From contig NZ_JRKI01000003.1 of NCBI RefSeq assembly GCF_000935125.1, positions 1 through 64,000 of the forward strand: 64,000 nucleotides of DNA. The letters run 5' to 3'. The notes beneath the pieces are model-generated. The model was not told where the DNA came from. It saw only the letters and a program-made list of their open reading frames with translations, and did no database searches. This document shows, in pieces, positions 55,370 to 64,000 of this stretch. The translations under genes and the position numbers were made by a program. Each line of letters opens with the position of its first letter. The stretch's first letter is position 1. This stretch comes from Streptomyces natalensis ATCC 27448. GTDB lineage: Bacteria > Actinomycetota > Actinomycetes > Streptomycetales > Streptomycetaceae.

Positions 55370-56980
55370 GTGACGGACGAGGGGCGGCTCGTCGCCGGGC
55401 GCTACCGGCTCACCGAGCAGATCGGCCGTGGCGGCATGGGCACGGTATGGCGCGTGCAGGACGAAGTCCTGGGCCGTCAGGTCGCGCTCAAGCGGCTCCA
55501 CGTGCAGCCGCACCTGGCCGACGGCGAGCTCGCCACGCTCTACGAGCGCATGCGCCGTGAAGCGCGCAGCGCCGCCCGCATCGTGCATCCCAATGTGGTC
55601 GTGGTCCATGACGTCGTGGACGACGACGGCCGGCCCTGCGTCGTCATGGAATACGTTCCGGCGGGAACGCTCGGCGATCTCCTCAAGCAGCACGGGAGCA
55701 TTCCGCCCCGGGAGGCTGCCCGCATCGGCCTGGGCATGCTCGCCGCCCTGCGGGCCGCGCACGCGGCCGGCGTACTGCACCGCGACGTCAAGCCCGGCAA
55801 CGTCATGCTCGGCGCCGAGGGCCGGGTGGTGCTCACCGACTTCGGCATCGCGATGACCGCCGACACCTCGACCCTGACCAAGACCGGCGAGATGGTCGGC
55901 TCCCTCCCCTACATGGCGCCGGAACGCGTACGCGGGCAGAAACCCGGACCGGCTTCGGACCTGTGGGCGCTGGGCGCCACGCTGTACCAGGCGGTGGAGG
56001 GCCGGACGCCGTTTCACCGGGACACTGCGATAGAGGCCGCGTATGCCATCGCCGTCGACCCCCTGGAGCCCATGAGACAGGCCGGGCCACTGGCACCGCT
56101 CATCGAAGCACTGCTGTCCAAGGAGCCGGACGAGCGGCCGTCGGCGGAGCAGACCGAGCGGGCCCTGCGAGCCGCGCGGGCCGAGCAGGCCGAGCAGGCC
56201 GAGCAGGCCACGCAGGCCACGCAGGCCAGTGGATCGACCGAACCGGCCGGACCGACGGTGGTCGTGCCTTCGGCTTCCGTTGCGGGCCCGTCCGCCGGGC
56301 AGGACGGGGAGGCCCCGGCCCGGCCCTCGGGCGGAGAGACGGTAACGGCCAAAGCCACCCGGGCCGGTGGCGGCCGGGCACGGCGCCGGGGCGGCAAGCG
56401 CCGCGTCCTCGTGACGACCACGGCCGCCGCGGCGGTAGCGGCAGCGGCCATCGCAGGCGCCCTCTACGCGACATCGGACCATGGCACCGGCGCCCGGAAG
56501 AGCCCCGGTGCCGGCACCTCCCCGTACACGCCACCGCCGGTACCCGAAGGCTTCCACGAGGTGAGCGACATCGGCGCCTCCTTCCCCGTGCCGGACGGCT
56601 GGAAGGCCATCAAACGGACGGGCGAATTCGTGACCTACGCCGATGCGTCCGGCCGGGTCGGCATCACGGTCAAGATGGTGGAACCCGCGGGTTCGAACCC
56701 CATGGCGCACTTCGCGGACATGGAGGCGAACACGAAGGCCAACTACGCCGTCTACCAGAGGCTGCGCATGCAGCAGACCACGTTCCGGGAACAGCCGGCC
56801 GTGGTGTGGGAGTTCACCTTCCAGGGGAAGTCGCGCAAGTACCGCGCCATCGAGCAGGGCTTCGGCCGTGCGGGCGGCCGGGAGTACGACATCTACCTCT
56901 CGGCACCGGACGCGCAGTGGGACACCTACCGCCCCCTCTTCGACACGTGCACGGACGGATTCACGACGTCCCGGAAGTAG
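55370..56980 (+). CDS. Membrane-anchored Ser/Thr protein kinase (PknB type)
   Basis: 536 residues from GTG 55370 after GGAGGCAGG. Kinase motifs are IGRGGMGTVWRVQDEVLGRQ with VALKRL (catalytic Lys), HRDVKPGNVMLGAEG, DFGIAMT and GSLPYMAPERVRG. A Pro/Ala/Glu-rich linker (EQAEQAEQATQATQA) is followed by one membrane segment (VLVTTTAAAAVAAAAIAGAL) and a 150-residue outer domain with FHEVSDIGASFPVPDGWKAI and YDIYLSAPDAQWDTYRPLFD. No PASTA repeats are present; the outer domain is of the type found in many streptomycete kinases. Probably senses an envelope signal. Confidence 0.93.
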   Translation: MTDEGRLVAGRYRLTEQIGRGGMGTVWRVQDEVLGRQVALKRLHVQPHLADGELATLYERMRREARSAARIVHPNVVVVHDVVDDDGRPCVVMEYVPAGTLGDLLKQHGSIPPREAARIGLGMLAALRAAHAAGVLHRDVKPGNVMLGAEGRVVLTDFGIAMTADTSTLTKTGEMVGSLPYMAPERVRGQKPGPASDLWALGATLYQAVEGRTPFHRDTAIEAAYAIAVDPLEPMRQAGPLAPLIEALLSKEPDERPSAEQTERALRAARAEQAEQAEQATQATQASGSTEPAGPTVVVPSASVAGPSAGQDGEAPARPSGGETVTAKATRAGGGRARRRGGKRRVLVTTTAAAAVAAAAIAGALYATSDHGTGARKSPGAGTSPYTPPPVPEGFHEVSDIGASFPVPDGWKAIKRTGEFVTYADASGRVGITVKMVEPAGSNPMAHFADMEANTKANYAVYQRLRMQQTTFREQPAVVWEFTFQGKSRKYRAIEQGFGRAGGREYDIYLSAPDAQWDTYRPLFDTCTDGFTTSRK

Positions 56981-57140
56981 CGCGCGGCCGCCGATGCCGG
57001 TGACCGCCAGGTCCCGGGTGAGCTTGCGGCCACTCCCAGCCGTCCCGGCACCGGGCGCAGCCGTACGGGCAACTTTCGTCGTCGGCCGTTGCGACCAATG
57101 GCGAGTGCGGTGTCCGGGTGCGGCTGCCTAACGTGGCCGC

Positions 57141-58763
57141 GTGACGCGTGTGGAACGTACGGATTCTTCGGCAGCGGCTCGCCGGGCACTGGCAGCGGCG
57201 CTGCGCTCGGCGCCGCGGCGGCTGACCGATCCCGGCAGGGCGCTCTTCGCCCCGGGGATGTGGACCCCCGGGCGCATCGTGGGCGAAACGCTGCTGAGCG
57301 TCGTGCTCGGGCTGCTGGCGGCGGCTTCCGAGATCCTGGCGGGGGCGGGGGTGTCCGGCGCCGGGATCGTACGGGTCGTCGCCGTGGCTCTGGCCGCTGC
57401 GCTGCTGTCGCTCCTGCGCCGGGTCCTCCCCGCAACCGTGCTGCTGATCACTGCTGCCGGCATGGCCGAGTTCGACGGCCTCAGCCTGCTGGTCGTGGTC
57501 GCCGCCTGGTCGGCCGGGCGGCGGATCGACGGAATCGGCAAGGCGGCCGGCACCTTCGCCGCCGCATACGTCCTCAGCCTCGGCCTGAACATCCTGAAGG
57601 GTCCGTTCTCGGTCATCACGGCCCTTGCCGTCGCCGTCCCGATGCTGCTGGTCATGATCGTCGTACCCGGTCTCATCAGCCGCTACTGGTGGCAGCGCCG
57701 CACGCTGACGGACACGCTGCGGGAGTACAACGCCCAACTGCTCCGCGAACGCGCGATGATCGCCGGTCAGGCCCGGATGCGGGAGCGCCAGCGCATCGCG
57801 CAGGACATGCACGACAGCCTCGGTCATCAGCTCACCCTCATCTCCGTGCACACCGGAGCGCTGGAGGTGGACCGGGAACTGACCGGACGACAGCGGGAAG
57901 CCGTCGGCGTACTGCGCGAGGCGTCGGTGGCCGCGATGCACGAGCTGCGCGAGGTGGTGGGGCTGCTGCGGGACGGCACCGAGAATCCGGGCCAGCGCTC
58001 CGCCTCGCCTGCCGTTCGGGCCACGGGAGAAGAGGACGGCACGGTGCCGTCGCGCGGGGTGGCCGGCATCGAGAGCCTGGTGGCGGCGTCCCGGAGCGCG
58101 GGTACCGCCGTGGAGCTGCGGCGCTCCGGCGAAGCGCGCCCGCTCACCCCGACCGCCGATCACGCGGCATACCGCATCGCGCAGGAGGGCCTGACCAACG
58201 CCCACAAGCATGCGCCGGGCGCCTCGATCACCATCGAGCTGCGGTACGAGCCGGACGCGCTGGTCGTGGAGGTCGCCAACGGCTCCGTTCCCGAGACGAC
58301 GGCCACCGGGCGGAGCGTGGTGAGCGGCGGTCAGGGGCTGACCGGGCTCGGGGAACGGACCCGGCTCATCGGGGGCATGGTGCACGCGGGGCCGACGGCG
58401 GACGGCGGCTTCCGGCTGGCGGGCGTGCTGCCCTACGCCTCGCCGGACGGCACTGCCCCGGGCCTCTCACGGGGAGACGGTGCGACGACGTTCGTCGGTC
58501 CCACCGGCGACCTTCGGGAGCAGATCCCGGACGGCTCCCTGGACGAGGGTGTTCCGGTCATCGACGGGAACGGTCTTCCGAAGGAGCTGGCCAGGGCAAT
58601 GAGCAGGAACACGAGACGAAGCGGCATCGCCATCGGCTGTGGGATCGCGGCACTGATCCTCGTACTGCTGGCGGTCTTGGGGATCGTCGCCGCGCTCTTC
58701 CTGGTGGGCGAGAGCGACAAGGCCATGGCCCCGCGCCCGACGACGCCCAGTGCCTCACGCTGA
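57141..58763 (+). CDS. NarL-type sensor histidine kinase with extra C-terminal membrane segment
   Basis: 540 residues from GTG 57141. Four to five N-terminal membrane segments (VGETLLSVVLGLLAAASEIL and others) precede HisKA_3 with QRIAQDMHDSLGHQLTLISV and a HATPase with AQEGLTNAHKHAPGASITIE and GGQGLTGLGERTRLIGGMVH. After the ATPase come about 85 unusual residues: a polar linker and a clear membrane helix, GCGIAALILVLLAVLGIVAA, close to the C terminus. The following response regulator is degenerate, so the kinase may signal to another partner. Confidence 0.9.
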   Translation: MTRVERTDSSAAARRALAAALRSAPRRLTDPGRALFAPGMWTPGRIVGETLLSVVLGLLAAASEILAGAGVSGAGIVRVVAVALAAALLSLLRRVLPATVLLITAAGMAEFDGLSLLVVVAAWSAGRRIDGIGKAAGTFAAAYVLSLGLNILKGPFSVITALAVAVPMLLVMIVVPGLISRYWWQRRTLTDTLREYNAQLLRERAMIAGQARMRERQRIAQDMHDSLGHQLTLISVHTGALEVDRELTGRQREAVGVLREASVAAMHELREVVGLLRDGTENPGQRSASPAVRATGEEDGTVPSRGVAGIESLVAASRSAGTAVELRRSGEARPLTPTADHAAYRIAQEGLTNAHKHAPGASITIELRYEPDALVVEVANGSVPETTATGRSVVSGGQGLTGLGERTRLIGGMVHAGPTADGGFRLAGVLPYASPDGTAPGLSRGDGATTFVGPTGDLREQIPDGSLDEGVPVIDGNGLPKELARAMSRNTRRSGIAIGCGIAALILVLLAVLGIVAALFLVGESDKAMAPRPTTPSASR

Positions 58764-58932
58764 GGTCCACCGAGACCGGCAGCAGTGCAGTCGGAGCAAG
58801 GAGCCGGTTTTCCGGTGCTGCTTCCACGACGGCAGGCTGATCGAGAGGAAGTCCTTCGAGACAAGGAGCTGAGGGGGATGATGTCGGGACGGCCGCGCGG
58901 GCCGCTCGGACTCGGAACAGCGCAGGAGAGTC

Positions 58933-59391
58933 GTGATCAGGGTTCTCGTCACGGATGACGAGCCGCTCATTCGGGCCGGCATCAGGATGATCCTCACCTC
59001 GGCCGACGACATCGACGTGGTCGCGGAGGCCGGCAACGGCCGCGAGGCGGTGGAGCTGGCTCGTGCCCAACGGGTGGATGTGGCGCTGCTCGGCATCCAG
59101 ATGCCGGTCATGGACGGGCTCACGGCCCTGGCCGAGCTGCGCCGGGCCGTCCCGGACACCCGCCTACTGATCCTCACCACCTTTGGCGCGCAGCAGAACG
59201 TGCTGCGCGCCCTGGCCGAAGGCAGCGCGGGCTTCCTGCTCAAGGACTCGGCACCCGCGGAACTCATCCGCGCGGTGCGCGCGGCGGCGGCCGGGGAGGC
59301 GTATCTGTCACCGGGCGCCACCCGCCACGTCGTGGACTCGCTGGCGTCCGGCCGAACTGCCCGCGCCGCTTCGTCGTCTACAGTGCCGTAG
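58933..59391 (+). CDS. Degenerate response regulator: receiver lacking the phospho-Asp and the HTH domain
   Basis: 152 residues from GTG 58933 with AGGAGAG upstream. The fold is a NarL receiver (VTDDEPLIRAGIRMI, PDTRLLILTTFGAQQNVLRA, AGFLLKDSAPAELIRAVRAA), but the phospho-accepting site reads ALLGIQMPVMDG, with Gly54 in place of Asp. The acidic pair at residues 8-9 and the Lys of LLKDS are kept. The protein ends where the LuxR HTH should begin (residues 127-152 are unrelated). It cannot act as a normal transcription factor; it may be a phosphorylation-independent binder or a decaying gene. Confidence 0.8.
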   Translation: MIRVLVTDDEPLIRAGIRMILTSADDIDVVAEAGNGREAVELARAQRVDVALLGIQMPVMDGLTALAELRRAVPDTRLLILTTFGAQQNVLRALAEGSAGFLLKDSAPAELIRAVRAAAAGEAYLSPGATRHVVDSLASGRTARAASSSTVP

Positions 59392-59503
59392 ACCGTCCAC
59401 ATGTCCGTAGTCGCTCGACGTCGTCCGTGCTCGGCTGCGCCTGTTCCGCCCGCGGGCAGGTGGGCACGGAATCCCCGGTGCAGGGCACTGCCCGGTCTGT
59501 GAG

Positions 59504-60178
59504 GTGACACCGTTGCGTCCCACCACCATCCTGGTCGTCGAGGACGACCACGCCCTGCGGGACGTGCTGGTGCGCGGTCTGCGGGACGAGGGGTTCGGGA
59601 CGGCGGCCGCGCGGGACGGGGCCACCGCGCTTCGGCTCGCCGGGGACTCCGTCGACGCGGTGGTGCTCGATGTCGGGCTGCCGGACGCGGACGGGCGGGA
59701 TGTCTGTCAGGCGATGCGGGCGCAGGGGTTTCTGCGCCCGGTGGTCTTCCTGACCGCGCACCATGGGCTCGCCGACCGCCTGAGCGGCTTTTCCGCCGGG
59801 GGCGACGACTATCTCCCCAAGCCGTTCCATCTCGCCGAGCTCACCGCCCGGCTGCGCGCCGCGCTCAAGCGGTCCGGGGCCGCCACCGCGGCGCCCGCCG
59901 GTGACCTGGTCCTGGACCCGGGGCAGCACAGCCTGTGCGTACGGGACGTCGAGGTGGCGCTGACGCCCACCGAGTTCCGGCTGCTGGCCGCGCTGATGGC
60001 CGGGCTGGGGACGGTGGTGCGCCGGCGGGAGCTGGTCAGGGCGGGCTGGCCGGAGGGGGCGCAGGTCAGCGAGAACACGCTCGACCAGTATCTGAGCCGG
60101 CTGCGGCGCAAGATCCGGGAGGCGGGCAGCGATCTGACGATCAGCACCGCCCGGGGGATCGGGCACCGGCTGTCATGA
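59504..60178 (+). CDS. OmpR-family response regulator
   Basis: 224 residues from GTG 59504 (TTG 59513 is an alternative). The receiver has VVEDDHALRDVLVRGL, phospho-Asp in DAVVLDVGLPDADG and GGDDYLPKPFHLAELTARLR; the winged helix includes LTPTEFRLLAALMAGLGTVV and ENTLDQYLSRLRRKIREAGS. The following kinase gene overlaps the stop (ATGA), making them a two-component pair. Confidence 0.93.
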   Translation: MTPLRPTTILVVEDDHALRDVLVRGLRDEGFGTAAARDGATALRLAGDSVDAVVLDVGLPDADGRDVCQAMRAQGFLRPVVFLTAHHGLADRLSGFSAGGDDYLPKPFHLAELTARLRAALKRSGAATAAPAGDLVLDPGQHSLCVRDVEVALTPTEFRLLAALMAGLGTVVRRRELVRAGWPEGAQVSENTLDQYLSRLRRKIREAGSDLTISTARGIGHRLS

Positions 60179-61563
60179 ATCGGACAGCGGCTGCTCGGAC
60201 ACCGACTGCCATGAAGGGCGGCCCGGCCTCCCGCTACCTCCCCCGCACCCTGCGAGGACGCCTCTCGCTGGTGGCGCTCGCGACCGCCGCGCTGGTGATG
60301 GTGGTGCTGACGGTGGTGTTCAACGCGGTCGTCCGCCACCACCTTCAGCAGCAGGCGGACGACGAGCTGCGTACCCGGGCCGCCGCGGCGGCCGCGACCG
60401 TCGACAGCCGCCATGATCCGGTACGGGTGCTGGAGACGCCGGACGATGAGGTGCTCGACGCCAATGTGTGGATCTACGCGGGCCCCAGGCTTCTTGAGCA
60501 CCCCGCCTCCGCACCGGCCGGCGCCACGGTCACCCGGGCCGCCGCGGGCCTGGCCGCACGGGGCGAGGCGCGGTGCACCGTCCTGGAGGCCGGCAGCCCC
60601 ATACGTCTGTGCGCCAAACCCGTGGGCACGCCCCGGCGGGGTGCCCGGCCCGCCGCGGCCGTCGTCACCGCCATGGACCTCGCCCCCTACCGCGCCTCGG
60701 CCGACACCCTGCTGATCGCCTCGCTCGCCCTGGACGGCACCGTCCTGGCATGCACCTATGTCCTGACCCGGCTGGCGGTGGGACGTGCCCTGCGCCCGGT
60801 GCGGGAGATGACCGACCGAGCCACCCAGTGGAGCGTGGTCGCCTCCGACCAGCGTTTCGGCGGCACGGGCCGGCCCGTCGAGCTGGCCCGGCTCGGGTCG
60901 TCCCTGGACGAGCTCCTGGACCGTATCCGCGCCGTGCTGCGCCATGAACAGCAGCTCACCCGGGAACTCTCCCACGAGCTGCGCAATCCCCTGGCGCGGA
61001 TCACCGCGGAGCTCGACTGGTGGCAGGCGCGCCCCCGGTCCGCCGCCGAGACCCACACCACTCATGCGGCGATCGCCGACGCCGCCGACTCGATGCGGAC
61101 GCTCTGCGAGACCCTCCTCGACGAGGCCCGCGCCGACGCGGGGACGGTTCCCGGTACGGCCGAGGTCATGGCCGAACTGCGGCGGCTCGCGGACCGGCTC
61201 GGCGCGCCCGGGAAGCCCGCCGTCACGGTCACCGGGCCCACGACGCTGGTGGCCGGGGTGCCCGCCGCGCTGCTGGAACGCATCGTCAGCCCGCTCGTCG
61301 ACAATGCGCTGCGCTACGCCCGCACCCATGTCGGCGTCCGGGTCGCGCGGGAGCCCGAGGGCATCCGGGTGGTGGTCGCCGACGACGGGCCCGGCGTCCC
61401 GGCCGCCTTCCGCGCGGACCTGTTCCAGCCGGGCAGGCGCGCCGACCCCGGGGACGGACACGGCGGAGCGGGCCTGGGGCTGCCGCTCGCGCGACGCCTG
61501 GCCCACTCCGCCGGTGGTGAGGTCGCCTTCGACACCGGGCACACGCCCGGTGTCCGGCGCCCT
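60175..61563 (+). CDS. Sensor histidine kinase whose stop codon is lost
   Basis: From ATG 60175 (ATGA overlap) the protein has two membrane segments (LVALATAALVMVVLTVVFNA; LLIASLALDGTVLACTYVLT), a HAMP-like region, HisKA with LTRELSHELRNPLARITAEL, and HATPase with VSPLVDNALRYARTHVGVR, VVADDGPGVP and GGAGLGLPLARRLAHSAGGE. Normal sequence ends about TGHTPGV at 61555. The frame then stays open to 62781, running antisense across the next gene; that tail is not real kinase sequence. The usual ending of 5-10 residues and stop is missing, so a deletion probably fused this gene to the convergent one. Any translation product would be poorly terminated. Confidence 0.82.
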
Positions 61564-61572
61564 CGGCGGGGT

Positions 61573-62460
61573 TCAGGAAGAAACCCCCGCCAGTGCCTCG
61601 TCCCTGGGCGCGGCGTTCCTGCGCTCCTGCACCTGTGCGTAGCCGACGAGGCCGATCAGGACGGTGAGGAGGACGGCCGACGAGCCCGCCGTTCCGAGGT
61701 CCAGGCCGCCCTTGGCGAGGGGCTTGGTGAGGAAGTCGCCGGCGGTGGCGCCGAGCGGGCGGGTGAGCACGAAGGCGATCCAGAACAGCAGGACGTTCGG
61801 CACGGCGGGCACCCGCATGAGGACGACGAGTACGGCGAGCCCGCCCGCGACGAGCAGGGCCCCGCCCGCGTAACCGAGGCCGGAGCTGTCGGACAGGAAG
61901 TCGCCCGCCGAGGTGCCGAGGGTGTTCGAGACGAGGATCGCCGCCCAGAAGAGGGCCTCGGCGCGGAAGGTGACGATGTCGCGGATGGAGAACGTCAGTC
62001 CGGTGCTCTTCCAGACGAGGAAGATGGCGATCAGCAGCGAGATCAGGATCGCGGCGCCGGCGGGGTACCCCAGGCCCAGGCCCTGCGGCCCCCAGCCCAG
62101 CGAAGTGGCCCCGCCGGTGAGGAACTTGGCGCTCGCGTCCCGGTTCATGAAGTCGGACATCGTGGTCCCGGCCATGCTGGTGGACAGGATGACGGTCCAG
62201 TAGAAGAACGGGTTGTAGCGCCGGGAGCGGAGCTGGACGACCAGCGTGACCACGAAGATCAGGAACAGCGCGATCGTGGTCAGGAAGTATCCGAGCTTGA
62301 GGGTCTGGGCGAAGAGGTCACCGGCGGTCTCGCCGAGGGTCGTGGCGGCGATCTTCATGATCCAGAAGGCCAGGGTCACCTCCGGCAGCTTCTTGCGCAC
62401 CCAGGGGTTGGGGTCGGCGACATCCGAATCGGTCAGGAGTTCGGGCGTTTGCAATGTCAA
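61573..62460 (-). CDS. Multi-pass membrane protein (COG4705-like), copy 1
   Basis: 295 residues with about nine hydrophobic segments. Four internal motifs of the form GxTxxDF recur: TLGETAGDLFAQ, MAGTTMSDFMNRD, TLGTSAGDFLSD and RPLGATAGDFLTKP, indicating a repeated fold. From memory this matches the COG4705 membrane-anchored protein family, of unknown function and often induced by metals or stress. It is convergent with the kinase and paralogous to the protein at 62628-63467 next to it. GTG/ATG choice: the ATG at 62460 is used. Confidence 0.83.
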   Translation of the reverse strand: MTLQTPELLTDSDVADPNPWVRKKLPEVTLAFWIMKIAATTLGETAGDLFAQTLKLGYFLTTIALFLIFVVTLVVQLRSRRYNPFFYWTVILSTSMAGTTMSDFMNRDASAKFLTGGATSLGWGPQGLGLGYPAGAAILISLLIAIFLVWKSTGLTFSIRDIVTFRAEALFWAAILVSNTLGTSAGDFLSDSSGLGYAGGALLVAGGLAVLVVLMRVPAVPNVLLFWIAFVLTRPLGATAGDFLTKPLAKGGLDLGTAGSSAVLLTVLIGLVGYAQVQERRNAAPRDEALAGVSS

Positions 62461-62627
62461 TCCTTTTCGGCGGACCGCCGGCCCGTTCCCCCGGGGCGGG
62501 CGGTCATATGCCTGACGAAATGGCGGACTTCGGCCTCACGCGGGCGCAAGGTATCACCGCGCGCCCGCGTGAGGCCGCACGCTGTCCGACCGTGCCAACC
62601 TTTCCCTGAACGGATCCTGAATGCCCT

Positions 62628-63467
62628 TCAGGCGTGCTTGGGGAGCCTCTCCGGCTCGCTCACATCCCGCCGGGTCACCGTCAGGAAAACCACCATGCCC
62701 AGAATGACCGCCAGGAACAGCACACTGGTGATCACGGTGCCCAGACCGAGCCCACCGTCGCCGGTCGGCTGGGACAGGTAGTCGCCGATCGACGCGCCCA
62801 GCGGCCGGGTCAGGATGTACGCGATCCAGAAGCTCCACACGGCGTCCAGGCCGAGCGCGAAGTGCGCCACCGCGACCGCGGCGATCGCGAGGGCGAACAG
62901 GCCGGCGGAGATCCAGTACCCGAGGTCCATGCGCTCGGCGACCAGGTCACCGGCGGCGGTCCCCAGCGCGAAGGTGAACAGCACGGCCAGCCAGTAGAAG
63001 GATTCGCGGCGCGTGGTGTCGACATGGTGGATGGACAGCGTCCGCTCGCTGCGGTACCAGGCGACGAACACCACCAGGAGGGCGATCGCGAAGGCAACGG
63101 TGCTGGCCTCCAGCGGTACGCCCAGGTTGTCGGTGAGGTTGTCGCTGATCAGCGTGCCCACGACGCTGATCAGCGCCACGGCGAGCCAGTAGACACCGGG
63201 ACGGTAGACGGCGGTGCGGAACTGGGCCACCAGCACCGCGGCGAGCAGCACGCTCATCAGCAGTGACACGCCGGTCAGGCCCATGCCCAGCTTCTCGTTC
63301 AGCAGGTCCGCGGCGGTCTCGCCGACGGTGGTGCACAGGACCTTGATCACCCAGAAGTACACGGTGACTTCGGGGACCTTGTTCCAGCGGAGACGGTAAC
63401 GGGTGGCGGCGGGGTCGGTGCCGAACGGCTCCTGCGCCTCGACGGCCCCGGGGATATCAGCAGTCAT
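62628..63467 (-). CDS. Multi-pass membrane protein (COG4705-like), copy 2
   Basis: 279 residues from ATG 63467; the open frame runs further upstream without similarity. It has the same repeated motifs as its neighbour: TVGETAADLLNEK, VGTLISDNLTDN, ALGTAAGDLVAER and RPLGASIGDYLSQP. Segments start with PEVTVYFWVIKVLCTTVGET, very like the neighbour's PEVTLAFWIMKIAATTLGET. The pair arose by tandem duplication and lies next to the OmpR-type two-component system, which may regulate it. Confidence 0.83.
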   Translation of the reverse strand: MTADIPGAVEAQEPFGTDPAATRYRLRWNKVPEVTVYFWVIKVLCTTVGETAADLLNEKLGMGLTGVSLLMSVLLAAVLVAQFRTAVYRPGVYWLAVALISVVGTLISDNLTDNLGVPLEASTVAFAIALLVVFVAWYRSERTLSIHHVDTTRRESFYWLAVLFTFALGTAAGDLVAERMDLGYWISAGLFALAIAAVAVAHFALGLDAVWSFWIAYILTRPLGASIGDYLSQPTGDGGLGLGTVITSVLFLAVILGMVVFLTVTRRDVSEPERLPKHA

Positions 63468-63513
63468 GGTGCCCGACCGTGCCACCCGCCACCTGAACGC
63501 ATCCTGAGCGCGG

Positions 63514-64000
63514 CTACCCGAGCCGGTGCGGGCGCGGGTCGAGCGGGGCGAGGACGCCGAGGCGCTCCTCGATGCGCTGTGCCGCGTCCAGGCACAGGTC
63601 CTCGCGGTACATCCCCGCCACGACCTGGACGCCCTGCGGCAGCCCGGCCGCCAGCCCCGTGGGCACGGCCACGGCCGGTACCCCCACATACGTCGTCGCG
63701 GTCAGCAGCCGCATCGGCGTCATCATCGCGTCGTGCTCCTCCGCGGTCCGCGGCACCACGGGCTCCGGTACCGGCTGTGTGGACACCGGGCCGAGCAGCA
63801 GCGGACAGCGCGCGAAGAAGCGGGCCCAGGCGCGCTGGACGCCGAGGCGTACACCGGTCTGCCGCACGTACTCCTCCAGGCCGACGGCCGGATGGCGCCG
63901 GGTGTCCAGCTCGATGTGGCGGGCGCTGTCGTCGGTGAGCAGCCGCCGGAGCATGGGCCAGGCCAGCGAGAACTCGGTCCGCAGGAGTGCGCCGTAGCCG
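63514..64000 (-). CDS. Amidase-family enzyme, C-terminal part (cut by window end)
   Basis: The last about 160 codons of an amidase-signature enzyme. Visible features are GYGALLRTEFSLAWPMLRRL at the window edge, the block RWARFFARCPLLLGPV-like segment (AWARFFARCPLLLGPVSTQP), YVGVPAVAVPTGLAAGLPQG and VQVVAGMYREDLCLDAAQRI, then EERLGVLAPLDPRP. The catalytic Ser-Ser-Lys region lies outside the window. The substrate is unknown. Confidence 0.85.
   Translation of the reverse strand, partial: GYGALLRTEFSLAWPMLRRLLTDDSARHIELDTRRHPAVGLEEYVRQTGVRLGVQRAWARFFARCPLLLGPVSTQPVPEPVVPRTAEEHDAMMTPMRLLTATTYVGVPAVAVPTGLAAGLPQGVQVVAGMYREDLCLDAAQRIEERLGVLAPLDPRPHRLG

Noticed and set aside
55247..56710. Long open frame antisense to the Ser/Thr kinase
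   Set aside because: It has the composition of a GC-rich shadow frame, no motifs, and covers a clear kinase gene.

Overview
The window is very GC-rich, almost fully coding, uses GTG starts often and carries many regulator, two-component and polymorphic-toxin genes. The conserved block asd / aspartokinase / DUF5063 / recR / ybaB / dnaX / SRP RNA / tRNA-Ser, together with a SigE-type sigma factor, nSTAND-WD40 protein and LCP proteins, points to Streptomyces or a close relative. No species can be named from sequence alone.

Layout. (1) 1-4.5 kb: end of a tRNA-Gly-like sequence, then a minus-strand ureide-type cluster (amidohydrolase of the allantoate/carbamoyl amino acid family, EamA transporter, allantoicase-like/OHCU-decarboxylase-like protein, LysR). 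(2) 4.6-11.7 kb: a scrapyard of gene remnants (serine hydrolase, truncated Rhs toxin with putative immunity and DUF4291 genes, PAP2, halogenase, ATP-grasp, LCP). A 3' half of tRNA-Pro at 8398-8440 looks like an attachment-site scar. (3) 11.8-24.7 kb: two methyltransferases, a 1337-codon nSTAND/WD40 protein, a GntR/UTRA protein lacking its DNA-binding domain, GT2, an FkbM methyltransferase, a divergent amidohydrolase/DoxX pair with matching operators, and a stand-alone adenylation enzyme. (4) 24.9-30.8 kb: a 169-bp inverted-repeat element, an LCP protein, a fused polysaccharide deacetylase/GT2 protein whose deacetylase metal ligands are lost, a CBS protein, and a methyltransferase broken by one stop codon. 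(5) 30.8-43.9 kb: core chromosomal genes (S9 peptidase, SURF1, sigma factor, aspartate-family biosynthesis, recombination and replication genes, SRP RNA, tRNA-Ser).

(6) 43.9-51.4 kb: a 7.4-kb integrated island bounded by an exact 54-bp duplication of the 3' part of tRNA-Ser(GGA). It holds an integrase remnant, a WXG-like gene, an Rhs toxin and an adjacent putative immunity gene, then an ATP-binding regulator and a PP2C remnant. I regard this as the most interesting system here: a short-range polymorphic-toxin cassette carried on a tRNA-targeting element. A second Rhs with a closely similar core but a different C-terminal toxin lies next to the tRNA-Pro scar at 8.4 kb, so the same arrangement appears twice.

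(7) 51.4-64 kb: a secreted protein of unknown function, a NarL-type two-component pair, a Ser/Thr kinase, a second NarL-type kinase followed by a degenerate response regulator, an OmpR-type pair whose kinase has lost its stop, two paralogous multi-pass membrane proteins and the end of an amidase. All functions are assigned by reading motifs and recalling families; no database search was run.
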